Shown here piece by piece: positions 54,766 to 64,000 of a stretch of DNA of 64,000 nt. Made by a program: the position numbers and the translations under genes. How positions within the stretch are numbered: the stretch's first letter is position 1; every line of letters begins with the position of its first letter. The DNA is from Brevundimonas poindexterae (lineage in GTDB: Bacteria > Pseudomonadota > Alphaproteobacteria > Caulobacterales > Caulobacteraceae): the NCBI RefSeq assembly GCF_020524625.1, contig NZ_JAIVLL010000002.1, positions 1-64,000 of the forward strand, given 5' to 3'. Below the pieces are notes generated by a model. The model did not search any database. It saw only the letters and a program-made list of their open reading frames with translations, and had not been told where the DNA came from.

Positions 54766-55524
54766 ATGATCCCCGCCCCCGCCCCTTCTTCCGGCAATGC
54801 AGCGCCCCGCATCCTGGTGGTCGACGACGATCCGGGCCTGCGCGAGGTTCTGGTCGAGTATCTGGGTCAGCATGGCTTCGAGACCCATGGCGCCGCCTCG
54901 ACGACCGAGATGGACCGGCAACTGGAGGACGCGCCGCCCGATCTGGTCGTCCTGGACCTGATGATGCCGGGCGAGGACGGACTGTCGGCCTGTCGCCGCC
55001 TGATCGCGCGCGGTGGGCCGCCGGTCGTCATGCTGAGCGCCATGGGCGAGGAGACCGATCGCATCGTCGGGCTGGAGCTGGGCGCGGATGACTATCTGCC
55101 CAAGCCGTGCAATCCGCGAGAACTGCTGGCGCGCATCCGGGCAGTCCTGCGCCGCCGGGCCGGATCGGAGTGCCCCGGTGCCCCGCCGTCCGAGCCCGTG
55201 CTGGTGTTCGAGGGGCGCACCCTGAACCTGTTGCGGCGCGAGCTGACGCGCCCGGACGGCACCGTCACCCTCCTGTCCGCCGGAGAGTTCGCCCTGCTCA
55301 AGGCCTTTGCCGACGCCCCGCGGCGGGTGCTGAGCCGCGACCAGCTGCTGGAGAGGGCGCGGGGGGCGGACACCGAGGTCTTCGACCGGGCCATGGATGT
55401 GCAGATCAGCCGCCTGCGCAAGAAACTTGCCGATGCCGACGGGGGCGACCCGATCCGCACCCTGCGGGGCGAGGGGTATATGTTCGACGCCACGGTCGAG
55501 CGGCGGACGGAGCGGCCGGCGTGA
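54766..55524 (+). CDS. OmpR-family response regulator
   Basis: 252 aa. Receiver at about 14-130: VVDDDP (D20-D22), phospho-acceptor D64 (LVVLDLMMPGEDG), and K113 (YLPKPCNP). The winged-helix DNA-binding domain fills the C-terminal 100 residues (SAGEFALLKAFADAPRRVLSRDQLLERARG ... AMDVQISRLRKKLADADGG... LRGEGYMF). Its stop overlaps the kinase start (GTG at 55521) by 4 bases, so the pair is co-translated. Confidence 0.95.
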   Translation: MIPAPAPSSGNAAPRILVVDDDPGLREVLVEYLGQHGFETHGAASTTEMDRQLEDAPPDLVVLDLMMPGEDGLSACRRLIARGGPPVVMLSAMGEETDRIVGLELGADDYLPKPCNPRELLARIRAVLRRRAGSECPGAPPSEPVLVFEGRTLNLLRRELTRPDGTVTLLSAGEFALLKAFADAPRRVLSRDQLLERARGADTEVFDRAMDVQISRLRKKLADADGGDPIRTLRGEGYMFDATVERRTERPA

Positions 55525-57050
55525 AGCGGCTGACCTCTCCCTCCATTCTGGTTCAGGTCGCCCTCTTGGTCGCCCTGTCCATCGGACTGTCGCAGGCTGT
55601 GACCGCCGCTGCCATCCTGCTGATGCCCGAGCCCCGCCCCTCGGGCTTTGATCTGGCGGCCGCCTCGGCGGCGCTGAAGGGAGAGGCCGCCCGGACGGCG
55701 GATGAACGGCCGCTCACCCGACACATCACCGACCAGCCTGTCGCCGCCGAGAGTTCGGCCGGGGATCCGATGGCGATGGCGTTGTCGCTTGCCCTCGCCC
55801 GCGTCCTCGAGGTCGAGCCCGGCGACGTACGAGTGAGGGTGCTCCAGCCGAACGCCCCACCGGACTCTCACATCGGCGAAGAGGCCTCCGCCAGCTATGT
55901 CATCACCCGGCCACCGACCGCGCGCGGATCGACGGACGACGCGCCTGTTCTTACCTGGACCGCCCCGACCGTCACCTGGACCGAGAAGCACACCATCGAG
56001 CGGGCCGCGCCTCCGGCAGCCGGCCCAACCGGGGTCGGCTCGCCCGAGACCAACTCGGCCACCATCACCGTCGATCGCGACACGCAGCAGGTCTTCGTCG
56101 TCGCCGACAAGCTGACCTTTGCGCCCTTCGCCGCCTCGCTCCGGCTGGAAGACGGGCGTTGGGCGACGGTCGAGCCGCCGCGCGACTGGCTGTCGCCCTG
56201 GCAGGCCCGGCTGTTGCTGGCGCTGCTGGTCAGCCTGCTGCTGGTCGCGCCCGTCGTGTGGCTGATGGCGCGGCGGCTGACGCGGCCCATCCGGCTGTTT
56301 GCCGATGCCGCCCAGCGCCTGGGCGCCAACCCTGAGGCCGAGCCCCTCGCCGTATCCGGCCCCAGCGAACTGCGCCGGGCCATCGGGGCCTTCAACGACA
56401 TGCAGGCCTCCCTGCGTGCCCATATTGCCAATCGGACCCAGACGGTCGCGGCCATCGCCCACGACCTGCGGACCCCCCTGACTCGCCTGCGCTTTAGGGC
56501 CGAGCAGGCTCCGGACGCCCTGCGCGACCGGCTGGCGGCGGATGTCGAGGAAATGGATGCCCTGATCGCCCAGGCCATGGCCTATGTGCGCGGCGAAACC
56601 CGTCAGACCCCGCCCGAGCCGGTAGACCTGACGGCGCTGGTCGAAGACTGCGTGCGGGGCTTTGCCGAGACCGGACATGACGCGACCCTGACACCCGGCC
56701 CGGATGTCCGGGTCATGGGCCAGCCGACCGGCTTGCGCCGCGCCCTGACCAATCTGATCGCCAATGCCGTCCATTACGGCGGGCTGGCCGAGGTGACGGT
56801 GGAGCAACTGCCTGACCGGGTCGCGATCCACGTTCGCGACACCGGCCCCGGCATTGCGCCGGAGCGCATGGAAGAGGTGTTCCAGCCCTTCGTCCGGCTG
56901 GAGGGATCGCGCAATCGCACCACGGGCGGGGTCGGACTGGGCTTGGCCGTGGCGCGCCAGATCGCCCGAGCGCATGGCGGCGATGTGACCCTGTCCAACC
57001 GGGCCGGGGGCGGGCTGGCGGCGACCCTCTCCCTGCCCCGCAGCGGCTGA
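55521..57050 (+). CDS. Sensor histidine kinase, EnvZ-like
   Basis: 509 aa from GTG at 55521. TM1 (ILVQVALLVALSIGLSQAVTAAAILL), a periplasmic sensor of about 190 residues, TM2 (ARLLLALLVSLLLVAPVVWLMARRL), HAMP, then HisKA with phospho-His in AAIAHDLRTPLTRLRFR, and HATPase_c (LIANAVHYGG ... VRDTGPGIAPERMEEVFQPFVRL ... GVGLGLAVARQIARAHGG). It phosphorylates the regulator just upstream. The signal is unknown. Confidence 0.95.
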   Translation: MKRLTSPSILVQVALLVALSIGLSQAVTAAAILLMPEPRPSGFDLAAASAALKGEAARTADERPLTRHITDQPVAAESSAGDPMAMALSLALARVLEVEPGDVRVRVLQPNAPPDSHIGEEASASYVITRPPTARGSTDDAPVLTWTAPTVTWTEKHTIERAAPPAAGPTGVGSPETNSATITVDRDTQQVFVVADKLTFAPFAASLRLEDGRWATVEPPRDWLSPWQARLLLALLVSLLLVAPVVWLMARRLTRPIRLFADAAQRLGANPEAEPLAVSGPSELRRAIGAFNDMQASLRAHIANRTQTVAAIAHDLRTPLTRLRFRAEQAPDALRDRLAADVEEMDALIAQAMAYVRGETRQTPPEPVDLTALVEDCVRGFAETGHDATLTPGPDVRVMGQPTGLRRALTNLIANAVHYGGLAEVTVEQLPDRVAIHVRDTGPGIAPERMEEVFQPFVRLEGSRNRTTGGVGLGLAVARQIARAHGGDVTLSNRAGGGLAATLSLPRSG

Positions 57051-57152
57051 GCGATACAATCCATCACGCCTTGTTACGCGTCGGGGGTTGATCCGGACCG
57101 CGCCCGGTTCCATTGAAGCGCCAACCACAACATCGCTTCAGGAGCCCCGCCC

Positions 57153-58160
57153 ATGACCGTCCGCGTCGCCATCAATGGTTTCGGCCGTATCGGCCGTCTC
57201 GTCCTGCGCTCGATCGTCGAGCATGGCCGTCGCGACATCGAGGTGGTGGCGATCAACGACCTGGGCCCGGTGGCTACCAACGCCCACCTGCTGCGCTATG
57301 ACTCGGTCCATGGCCGTTTCCCCGGCACGGTCGAGTCGGGCGACGACTGGATCGACGTGGGTCTGGGCCGGATCAAGGTTACGGCCGAGCGCGACCCCGC
57401 CAACCTGCCGCACAAGGATCTGGGCGTCGACATCGCCTTTGAGTGCACCGGCATCTTCGCCTCGAAGGACAAGGCCTCCGCCCACCTGACCGCCGGCGCC
57501 AAGCGCGTGCTGGTCTCGGCCCCCGCCGACAATGCCGACAAGACCATCGTCTATGGCGTCAACCACGACACCCTGACCGCCGACGACGTCGTGGTCTCGA
57601 ACGCCAGCTGCACGACCAACTGCCTGGCCCCCATCGCCAAGGTGCTGCACGACCTGGTCGGCATCGAGCGCGGCTACATGACCACCATCCACGCCTACAC
57701 GGGCGACCAGCCGACGCTGGATACGATGCACAAGGACCTTTACCGCGCCCGCGCCGCCGGCCTTTCCATGATCCCGACCTCGACCGGCGCCGCCAAGGCC
57801 GTCGGCCTGGTCCTGCCGGAGCTGAAGGGCAAGCTGGACGGCTCGTCGATCCGCGTGCCGACCCCGAACGTCTCGGTCGTCGACCTCAAGATCGTCCCCG
57901 GTCGCGACACCTCGGTCGATGAGGTCAATGCCGCGCTGAAGGCCGCCGCCGACGGCCCGATGAAGGGCGTTCTCGCCACCACCACCGACCCGGTCGTGTC
58001 CATGGACCTGAACCACATCGCCGCCTCTTCGACCGCCGCCCTGCCCCAGACCCAGGTCATCGAGGGCAAGCTGGTGCGCGTGCTCAGCTGGTACGATAAC
58101 GAGTGGGGCTTCGCGACCCGCATGAGCGACACCGCGCTGGCGATGAGCAAGCTGATCTGA
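57153..58160 (+). CDS. gap: Glyceraldehyde-3-phosphate dehydrogenase
   Basis: 335 aa. [15 protein letters not shown]36 in AINDLG (favours NAD), and catalytic C153 in [12 protein letters not shown]. The end ALYDNEWG-like segment is [15 protein letters not shown]. The Arg-Val-Pro-Thr block [13 protein letters not shown] is present. It is the first gene of gap - small ORF - pgk, all overlapping, upstream of fba. Confidence 0.97.
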   Translation: MTVRVAINGFGRIGRLVLRSIVEHGRRDIEVVAINDLGPVATNAHLLRYDSVHGRFPGTVESGDDWIDVGLGRIKVTAERDPANLPHKDLGVDIAFECTGIFASKDKASAHLTAGAKRVLVSAPADNADKTIVYGVNHDTLTADDVVVSNASCTTNCLAPIAKVLHDLVGIERGYMTTIHAYTGDQPTLDTMHKDLYRARAAGLSMIPTSTGAAKAVGLVLPELKGKLDGSSIRVPTPNVSVVDLKIVPGRDTSVDEVNAALKAAADGPMKGVLATTTDPVVSMDLNHIAASSTAALPQTQVIEGKLVRVLSWYDNEWGFATRMSDTALAMSKLI

Positions 58161-58465
58161 TGGAGTGGGGGGCGGGCATTCTCCTGCGGCTGTCCGCCCA
58201 GCACGCTCTACTCGGTGCCGTTACACCCAATCTGAGATCTTTCTCGGTTGCGAAAGATGGGGAACTGATCATTTGTCAGGCCGTCTTTGAGAAAGCGCCA
58301 GCCGCCGAGGAAGTCGATCTGATCCAGATCGCCGGCACTTTGATTATCGCTGATTTCGGGGACGAGCAGCTCGAAGAGAAGTTGATCGTGAATGCTGATC
58401 GGACGATGCCAGAGGCGCTCACCTATCTGATTTATCAGCGGCATGAGCCGCCGGAGACCCCATGA
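58160..58465 (+). CDS. Small unknown protein translated between gap and pgk
   Basis: 101 aa from ATG at 58160, overlapping the gap stop by one base; its stop overlaps the pgk start (58462) by 4 bases. It has strand-like segments ([64 protein letters not shown]) and no membrane helix or catalytic motif. Its base composition is lower in GC than gap and pgk. I recognise no named family. The tight overlaps mean it is expressed with the two glycolytic enzymes. Confidence 0.65.
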   Translation: MEWGAGILLRLSAQHALLGAVTPNLRSFSVAKDGELIICQAVFEKAPAAEEVDLIQIAGTLIIADFGDEQLEEKLIVNADRTMPEALTYLIYQRHEPPETP

Positions 58466-59658
58466 CCTTCCGCACCCTCGACGACGCCACTGACCTCGCC
58501 GGCAAAACGGCCCTCGTGCGCGTGGACTTCAACGTGCCGATGGAGGGGGGCAAGGTCACCGACGACACGCGGCTGCGCGCCGCCTTGCCGACCATCCAGC
58601 GTTTGTGCGATGCAGGAGCGAAGGTCGCGCTGTTGGCCCACTTCGACCGGCCCAAGGGCCAGCGGGTGCCGGAGATGAGCCTTCAGCCCGTCGTCGATGA
58701 TCTGGAGCGCCTGCTGGGCGCGCCGGTGCGCTTCGCCGATGACTGCGTGGGCCAAGAGGCAAAGGCCGTCGTTGCAGACGTGGGCCCGGGCGGGGTGATC
58801 CTGCTGGAGAACGTCCGCTTCCACGCGGGCGAGGAGAAGAACGATCCCGCCTTTGCCGCTCAACTGGCCGCGCTGGGTGACCTTTACGTCAACGACGCCT
58901 TTTCCGCCGCGCACCGGGCGCATGCCTCGACCGAGGGGCTGGCGCGCCTGCTGCCCGCCTATGCCGGCGAGGCGATGAAGCGCGAGCTTGAAGCGCTGGA
59001 TGCGGCGCTGGGCAATCCGGTCAAGCCGGTGCTGGGCATCGTCGGAGGGGCCAAAGTCTCGACCAAGCTGGATCTGCTGAAGAATCTGGTCGGCAAGCTG
59101 GACCGGCTGGCCATCGGCGGCGGCATGGCCAACACCTTCCTCTATGCCCAGGGCATCGACATCGGTGGCTCGCTGGCCGAGCGCGACATGGCCGAAACCG
59201 CCCGTGAGATCATGGCCGAGGCCGAGGCCAAGGGCTGCGAGCTGCTGCTGCCGCAGGACGTCGTGGTGGCCACCGATGTGAAGCCGGAAGTCGAAACCCG
59301 CACGGTTCTGGCCCGTGAAGAGATCGGTGAGGACGAGAAGATCCTGGATGCCGGGCCGCTGACGGTCGAGCGCCTGGTCAAGGCCATGGCCCTGTCGCGC
59401 ACCCTGATCTGGAATGGCCCGCTGGGCGTGTTCGAGGTGCCGCCCTTCGACGCCGCAACCGTCAAGGCCGCGCAGGCGGCGGGCCAGCTGGCGACCAGCG
59501 GCGCGATCACGGCGGTGGCCGGTGGCGGTGACACCGTCTCGGCGCTCAACCATGCTGGCGTGGTCGATCAGATGACCTTCGTCTCCACCGCCGGCGGCGC
59601 CTTCCTCGAGTGGATGGAAGGCAAGCCCCTGCCCGGCGTCGAGGCCCTGCGAGGCTGA
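58462..59658 (+). CDS. pgk: Phosphoglycerate kinase
   Basis: 398 aa. [13 protein letters not shown] at the N terminus, the hinge [43 protein letters not shown], and [11 protein letters not shown] with ATP-binding Gly-rich loop near the C terminus. It converts 1,3-bisphosphoglycerate to 3-phosphoglycerate and ATP. Its ATG overlaps the small gene by 4 bases. Confidence 0.97.
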   Translation: MTFRTLDDATDLAGKTALVRVDFNVPMEGGKVTDDTRLRAALPTIQRLCDAGAKVALLAHFDRPKGQRVPEMSLQPVVDDLERLLGAPVRFADDCVGQEAKAVVADVGPGGVILLENVRFHAGEEKNDPAFAAQLAALGDLYVNDAFSAAHRAHASTEGLARLLPAYAGEAMKRELEALDAALGNPVKPVLGIVGGAKVSTKLDLLKNLVGKLDRLAIGGGMANTFLYAQGIDIGGSLAERDMAETAREIMAEAEAKGCELLLPQDVVVATDVKPEVETRTVLAREEIGEDEKILDAGPLTVERLVKAMALSRTLIWNGPLGVFEVPPFDAATVKAAQAAGQLATSGAITAVAGGGDTVSALNHAGVVDQMTFVSTAGGAFLEWMEGKPLPGVEALRG

Positions 59659-59741
59659 CGAAACCCGACGCAGGCCCGCAATTCCTTGTTCCGGGACCGG
59701 CCTTGACGCTACCTTGACCATAAGGGTCAGGGAGTAGGGGC

Positions 59742-61718
59742 ATGAGCGACGAGACGACCGACAACACCGACGTCTTCATCACCGGGCCAGCTGTTCAGGT
59801 TCGGCCGGTGGCGAAGGGCCAGGGATGCTTGGCCGCTGCCGGACTGGCGGCCGGGGCCATGGTCGCCTTCTTCCTGCTGATGTTCATCGTGCTGGGCGCC
59901 ATGGACCTGGTGGTCAGCGAGGACGATCGGCAGTCGATCCGCGGCGTCTTCCTGCTGGTCGCAGGGGTGGCGCTGGTCGTCTGGGCCTCCGGATGGGTGT
60001 TTCGCTGGAACACGCGGCGGGGACTGCGCCAACAGGTTGAGGCGCGCCTGCCCGGCTTCACGGGACGCACCATCCCCGTCGGCCAGCTGCTGAATGGACC
60101 AGCCGCCGCCGGCAAGCTGGAGGGCAAGTATCTGATGGCGGTGGGGCAGGACCGGTTCCTGCTGATGCGGCACTTCCACAACACCGAGCATCTCGATGCC
60201 TTCCGGGCGCTCGTCATCGGCCAGTTCATCAATGCCTACAAGCCCGACGGGCTGGCCCGCGTCATGGATTTCGCCATCCCCTATGGCAACATCCGCTCGG
60301 TATCGGTCGATGCCCTGACGCCGGAGCAACTCCGCAAGGGTGCGTTTGGGCGGGCGGTTGTCCATGGCCTCGCGTCGTGGGCGCTGGACGCCGCTTTCGG
60401 CACCCGATCGACCCAGGACATCAAGGCCGCCTTCATCCGGATCGAGATGATCGACGGCCAGTCGTTGGTCTTCGCTGTCCCCAGCCGTGTCAGCGAAGGT
60501 CTGGTTTCGGCACTGGCCGCCTCTGCGGAGAGCGCCAGCCACGGCACCGGACATGAGGTCAGCCTCGGCGATGCCACCTACGACGGGATCGAGACCCTGC
60601 TGACGCGGAGCGGTCTGGTCGATGCGCCCAGCGACGGCTGGGACGACTTCTTCGCCAACCTCAGGCCCGACGGCCAGCGGGCCCGCGGCTTCGCGGGCCT
60701 CGCCGCCTGGCGGATTCAGCAGGAGATGGACCGGGCCGCAGGTCGAACGCGTCCGGTGCCGCCCGAGGCAATCCCTGCTTCGCCCGGGCCATCGATCGCC
60801 TCCCGGCAGCGAAACCGGACGGCCCTGGCACTGTGGGCGCTCGGCCTTCTGGGGCTCGCCACCCTGTTCATCGCCCTCAGCGAGGCCCTTCGCGACGGAG
60901 GTAATGGCGATCTCGAACCGGGTCTGATCGCGATCTTCGCCGGCATCGCGCTGGTGGCGGGGATTAATCTCTGGGCGGCCCGCAGCGGCTGGCTGATGGC
61001 CGGCATCAAGAGTGTGCTCAGTCTGGTACTCGCCGCCTTCGTCGCCTTCGCCCTGGGAAGCGAACTGCTGCTGACGCGCGGCCCCCTGGCGCCGATGACC
61101 CAATCGATGGCATCGGCGACCGCCAGCCTGTTCGGGCGCGACCACCGCCCCGGCGCCACACCGCAACAGCCTGTCCGACCCGAAGCACCGACTGAGGAAG
61201 AGGTCTCTGCCGCGCGGGCAGCCCAGGAGGCGCGCCTGCAGCAGGAGGCCGCCGCAGCCGAACAGGCCAGACAGGAGGCTGAGGCGCGGGAGCGGGCCGA
61301 GCGTATCGCGGCCGCCGAAGCCATCATCCGCCGCGTCTACGACGATGAGCTGAGCCTGTTCGGATCGCGGACCGAGCGGTCGGCCTGGCTGACGCCCGAC
61401 CTGTCCCGCCGCATTGATCAGGTCAACGAGGCGGCCAGCGACTACGGCGGCGCGGGCGCAGTCGTCGGGTTCGATCCCCTGATCGACGGTCAGGACTTCA
61501 ACCTCGCCAACTTCGACTATGCCTCGCGCGAGACGGATTACGGCGTGGAGGTACGGGTCCGCTTCACCAATTTCGAGACCCCCGTCGATCTCACCTTCGA
61601 ACTGGTGGAGACGGATGCGGGCTGGCGTGTCCGCCAGATCCGCTCGCGGGGCGAAAGCCAATGGACGGCCACGGGACTTCTGGATCAGGCCGAAGCCGAT
61701 GCGAGGGATTTCGAATGA
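59742..61718 (+). CDS. Multi-pass membrane protein with C-terminal domain shared with the next gene
   Basis: 658 aa. Two TM helices near residues 28-85 (AGAMVAFFLLMFIVLGAMDL and GVFLLVAGVALVVWASG), a soluble part at about 95-330, three TMs at about 365-445, and a Glu/Ala-rich coiled coil (about 480-525). The C-terminal 130 residues (IIRRVYDDELSLFGS... DAGWRVRQIRSRGE) match the lipoprotein gene that follows: both have a Trp-Met/Leu-Thr-Pro-(D/E)-Leu element, VRF and DAGWRV. The function is not known. The stop overlaps the next ATG by 4 bases. Confidence 0.7.
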   Translation: MSDETTDNTDVFITGPAVQVRPVAKGQGCLAAAGLAAGAMVAFFLLMFIVLGAMDLVVSEDDRQSIRGVFLLVAGVALVVWASGWVFRWNTRRGLRQQVEARLPGFTGRTIPVGQLLNGPAAAGKLEGKYLMAVGQDRFLLMRHFHNTEHLDAFRALVIGQFINAYKPDGLARVMDFAIPYGNIRSVSVDALTPEQLRKGAFGRAVVHGLASWALDAAFGTRSTQDIKAAFIRIEMIDGQSLVFAVPSRVSEGLVSALAASAESASHGTGHEVSLGDATYDGIETLLTRSGLVDAPSDGWDDFFANLRPDGQRARGFAGLAAWRIQQEMDRAAGRTRPVPPEAIPASPGPSIASRQRNRTALALWALGLLGLATLFIALSEALRDGGNGDLEPGLIAIFAGIALVAGINLWAARSGWLMAGIKSVLSLVLAAFVAFALGSELLLTRGPLAPMTQSMASATASLFGRDHRPGATPQQPVRPEAPTEEEVSAARAAQEARLQQEAAAAEQARQEAEARERAERIAAAEAIIRRVYDDELSLFGSRTERSAWLTPDLSRRIDQVNEAASDYGGAGAVVGFDPLIDGQDFNLANFDYASRETDYGVEVRVRFTNFETPVDLTFELVETDAGWRVRQIRSRGESQWTATGLLDQAEADARDFE

Positions 61719-62263
61719 CGCACCCCACAAGGCCCCTGATTGCCGGCGCCCTCTGCTTCGCCCTCGTGGGCTGTGCCCCTGTCGCCGATTTCTGGCCTCA
61801 GCGGTCCGTGGCCGGCGCGCCGGTGTCGCCTCACGGTGCGCCCGAAGACTTCATCCGCAGCCTGTTTGACGCTCCGGACTGGGAGGGGACTGGGGGCTCA
61901 CGCGAAGCCCGTCTGGCCTGGATGACTCCAGAGCTGGCCGAGGCCTCTTTGCGGCTGGACGCCGTGACCGACAACATCGGCGTCGGCATGGAGCCGTCAG
62001 TGGGCAGCCCCTACATCTATGTGACTGACGCCCGCTACAGTACGCGCGCCACGCCCTGGGGAGCCGAGGTTCAGGTCCGTTTCCTCAACACCAATGAGCC
62101 ACGCGAGACCCGCTTCGAGATGGTCAGGACCGATGCGGGCTGGCGGGTCGCCGACATCGTGGGCCGCGACCCGGAGACCGGCCGCACCTGGCGCTACACG
62201 GACCAGATGGCCGAAGTCTTCGCCGCCGTGGCCCGGGGCGAGGGGCCCCGGGATCCGTCCTGA
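61715..62263 (+). CDS. Lipoprotein sharing the C-terminal domain of the preceding membrane protein
   Basis: 182 aa from ATG at 61715. Lipoprotein signal ending in LVGC20. The rest (DFIRSLFDAPDWEG... LAWMTPELAEASLRL... YSTRATPWGAEVQVRFLNTNEPRETRFEMVRTDAGWRVADIVGRDP) aligns with the last 130 residues of the 658-aa protein, DUF3828-like in style. The two may face each other across the membrane, or the domain may be duplicated. The role is unknown. Confidence 0.72.
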   Translation: MTHPTRPLIAGALCFALVGCAPVADFWPQRSVAGAPVSPHGAPEDFIRSLFDAPDWEGTGGSREARLAWMTPELAEASLRLDAVTDNIGVGMEPSVGSPYIYVTDARYSTRATPWGAEVQVRFLNTNEPRETRFEMVRTDAGWRVADIVGRDPETGRTWRYTDQMAEVFAAVARGEGPRDPS

Positions 62264-62355
62264 CGCCGCGCCTGATTCCTTTGTAACACGGCGTGACTTC
62301 GAGCCCGTCCGGCGCTAAAGCGGGGCAAAAGATAAAAGGCTCAGGAGACTACCCC

Positions 62356-63441
62356 ATGGCGCGCATCACGCTGCGACAACTGCTCGATCACGCGGCAGAG
62401 GAAGGCTACGGCCTGCCGGCCTACAACATCAACAATATGGAACAGGGTCTGGCGATCATGGAGGCGGCCGAGGCGGTGAACGCCCCCGTCATCATCCAGG
62501 CCAGCCGCGGCGCGCGCAGCTATGCCAATGACATCATCCTGGCCAAGCTGATCGACGGCCTGGCCGAGCTTTATCCGCACATCCCGGTCTGCATGCACCA
62601 GGACCACGGCAATGGGCCGGCCACCTGCGCCACCGCCATCCAGTACGGTTTTACCTCGGTCATGATGGACGGCTCGCTGGAAGAGGACGCCAAGACCCCC
62701 GCCAGCTACGAGTACAATGTCGATGTCACCCGCCGCGTCACCGAAATGGCCCACAGCTGCGGCGTGTCGGTCGAGGGGGAGCTGGGCGTGCTGGGCAGCC
62801 TGGAGACGGGCATGGGCGAGGCCGAGGACGGCCACGGCTTCGAGGGCAAGCTGGATCACTCCGCCCTGCTGACTGATCCCGATCAGGCGGTGGACTTCGT
62901 CCGCGAGACCAAGGTCGACGCCCTCGCCATCGCCATGGGCACCAGCCACGGCGCCTACAAGTTCACCCGCCAGCCGGATGGCGAGGTGCTGGCCATGAAC
63001 GTCATTGAGGAAATCCACCGCCGTCTGCCGGACACCCATCTGGTCATGCACGGCTCGTCCTCCGTGCCGCAGGATCTGCAGGACATCATCAACCAGTACG
63101 GCGGCAAGATGCCCCAGACTTGGGGCGTGCCGGTCGAGGAAATCCAGCGCGGCATCAAGCACGGCGTGCGCAAGATCAACATCGACACCGACAACCGGAT
63201 GGCCATCACCGGCGCCATCCGCAAGGTGCTGGCCGAAAAGCCGGGCGAGTTCGACCCGCGCGCCTATCTGAAGCCCGCCAAGGAAGCCATGCGCAAGCTG
63301 TGCATCGAGCGCTACCAGCAGTTCGGCTGTGAGGGGCAGGCCTCAAAGATCAAGCCGCTGTCGACCGCCCAGATGGCCAAACGCTACGCCTCGGGCGAGT
63401 TGGACCCGCACTTCGGCAAGGCCTCGTCAAAGGCGGCCTGA
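62356..63441 (+). CDS. fba: Fructose-bisphosphate aldolase, class II
   Basis: 361 aa from ATG at 62356 (AGGAG upstream). Zn/base ligands are carried by MHQDHGNGP (His and Asp), [28 protein letters not shown] (Glu) and the His of [10 protein letters not shown] and [31 protein letters not shown] is typical of the Calvin-cycle subclass (CbbA). It works after gap and pgk in glycolysis/gluconeogenesis. Confidence 0.97.
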   Translation: MARITLRQLLDHAAEEGYGLPAYNINNMEQGLAIMEAAEAVNAPVIIQASRGARSYANDIILAKLIDGLAELYPHIPVCMHQDHGNGPATCATAIQYGFTSVMMDGSLEEDAKTPASYEYNVDVTRRVTEMAHSCGVSVEGELGVLGSLETGMGEAEDGHGFEGKLDHSALLTDPDQAVDFVRETKVDALAIAMGTSHGAYKFTRQPDGEVLAMNVIEEIHRRLPDTHLVMHGSSSVPQDLQDIINQYGGKMPQTWGVPVEEIQRGIKHGVRKINIDTDNRMAITGAIRKVLAEKPGEFDPRAYLKPAKEAMRKLCIERYQQFGCEGQASKIKPLSTAQMAKRYASGELDPHFGKASSKAA

Positions 63442-63448
63442 TCTTAGA

Positions 63449-64000
63449 TCAGAAGCCGTAGCGTCCGATCAGATAGTAGCGGACGTCCCGGGCCTCGCGT
63501 TCGGCGTAGTCCAGATAGTCCTGGGCGTCCCGCCACTCGCGAAGCGTCTGTTGACGCTCACGGCGCAATTCCTGCACGCGATTGCGCGCCTGTTCGCGGG
63601 CCTCGTCGGTCAGGTTGGTGTCGCGCGCCTGTCCCTGGAAGTAGTCGATCTTCTCGTCCAGTTCGGTGGCGCGCGCCCCCAGACTGTCGACCCGGCTACG
63701 CGCCTCGGTAACGGCCTGTTCCGCACGGTATAGCGTCTCGCCGTCGCTCCAGGCGGACAGGAAGGCGCCCTCGGCCGCCCCCCGGCAGACCCCGGCATAG
63801 CTGTTGCCGCGAGCCGCTTCCGAAAAGGCCCGTTCCGGCACGCAATACTGGCGGAGGCCATCCTCACGCGCCGAGAAATAGGCCGCGGAATTGGGCACGA
63901 CCCCGTATTTGGCGCAGGCCTTGGCGTGATCTTCCAGTCGGCTCTCGGAGTAGCCTGCATAGCCGTCGGTGTAGCCTTGCTGGCCCCAGTCGCCTGCCAG
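63449..64000 (-). CDS. DUF2799-family protein, C-terminal part (runs off the window)
   Basis: Open to the right edge; the true start lies beyond 64000. Reading in from the edge gives GDWGQQGYTDGYAGYSESRLEDHAKACAKYGVVPNSAAYFSAREDGLRQYCVPERAF, the W-G-x-x-D-G and H-x-x-x-C-x-x-x-G plus YC pattern of DUF2799 lipoproteins. A long coiled coil (residues about 90-150 of the seen part; EARSRVDSLGARATELDEKIDYFQGQARD) ends the protein. The gene is convergent with fba, with 7 bases between the stops. The function is unknown. Confidence 0.8.
   Translation of the reverse strand: MAGDWGQQGYTDGYAGYSESRLEDHAKACAKYGVVPNSAAYFSAREDGLRQYCVPERAFSEAARGNSYAGVCRGAAEGAFLSAWSDGETLYRAEQAVTEARSRVDSLGARATELDEKIDYFQGQARDTNLTDEAREQARNRVQELRRERQQTLREWRDAQDYLDYAEREARDVRYYLIGRYGF

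Overview
The window is high-GC DNA from an alphaproteobacterium, most likely a Caulobacteraceae member of the Brevundimonas type. The signs are several TonB-dependent receptors, an RpiR-controlled inositol operon, the order zapA - 6S RNA - 5-formyl-THF cyclo-ligase, and a Calvin-type tkt/gap/pgk/fba group. The genus is an inference from gene content; nothing was searched. Genes are dense, mostly well-formed and often overlapping by ATGA. The only clear foreign insertion is one IS-like element.

Layout. 1-1200: the 5' end of an Oar-like TonB receptor, then an orphan OmpR-type regulator whose receiver lacks the phospho-acceptor Asp and which faces an 8-bp-arm palindrome. 1407-5902: a divergent coq4 / TetR pair split by a 3,004-bp IS1-like element (2201-5204) with 20-bp perfect terminal inverted repeats, an 8-bp target duplication, a DDE transposase and five or so cargo genes. 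6093-8791: small stress or envelope genes (HhH-like protein, host-attachment-like protein, ZIP-like transporter, AI-2E-family transporter).

8799-25634 is the most interesting region. It holds a complete myo-inositol catabolic set (Gfo/Idh dehydrogenase, RpiR regulator, iolC-DUF2090 fusion, iolD, iolE, iolB, iolA). Flanking it are a TonB-dependent receptor, a Tat-exported lyase-like toroid protein, a GPH-type symporter and a GH105/GH88 unsaturated-uronyl hydrolase. No inositol ABC transporter is present. The simplest reading is a polysaccharide-utilisation-like locus for a uronosyl-inositol glycoside. The head group of plant GIPC sphingolipids (hexose-1,4-GlcA-1,2-inositol) fits the enzyme set; this is a hypothesis.

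25673-31843: an exported set with a transglutaminase/TPR protein, a beta-helix protein and a Sel1 protein. 32104-37789: free-Met-sulfoxide reductase, SDR, CitE-like lyase, KpsC-like Kdo transferase, KAS III and a small unknown. 37861-43766: two paralogous outer-membrane barrels with strong terminators, an M1 aminopeptidase lipoprotein, a Bcr/CflA efflux pump and a methyltransferase. 43860-48136: katG behind an OxyR-like site, a JmjC-like oxygenase and small proteins. 48143-50478: YmdB phosphoesterase, 5-FCL, 6S RNA, zapA and a coiled-coil protein. 50578-63441: tkt, purT, an EF-hand protein, an OmpR/EnvZ-type two-component pair, gap, a small unknown, pgk, a membrane protein/lipoprotein pair sharing a C-terminal domain, and class II fba. 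A partial DUF2799 protein closes the window.

No rRNA, complete tRNA, CRISPR array or prophage was seen.
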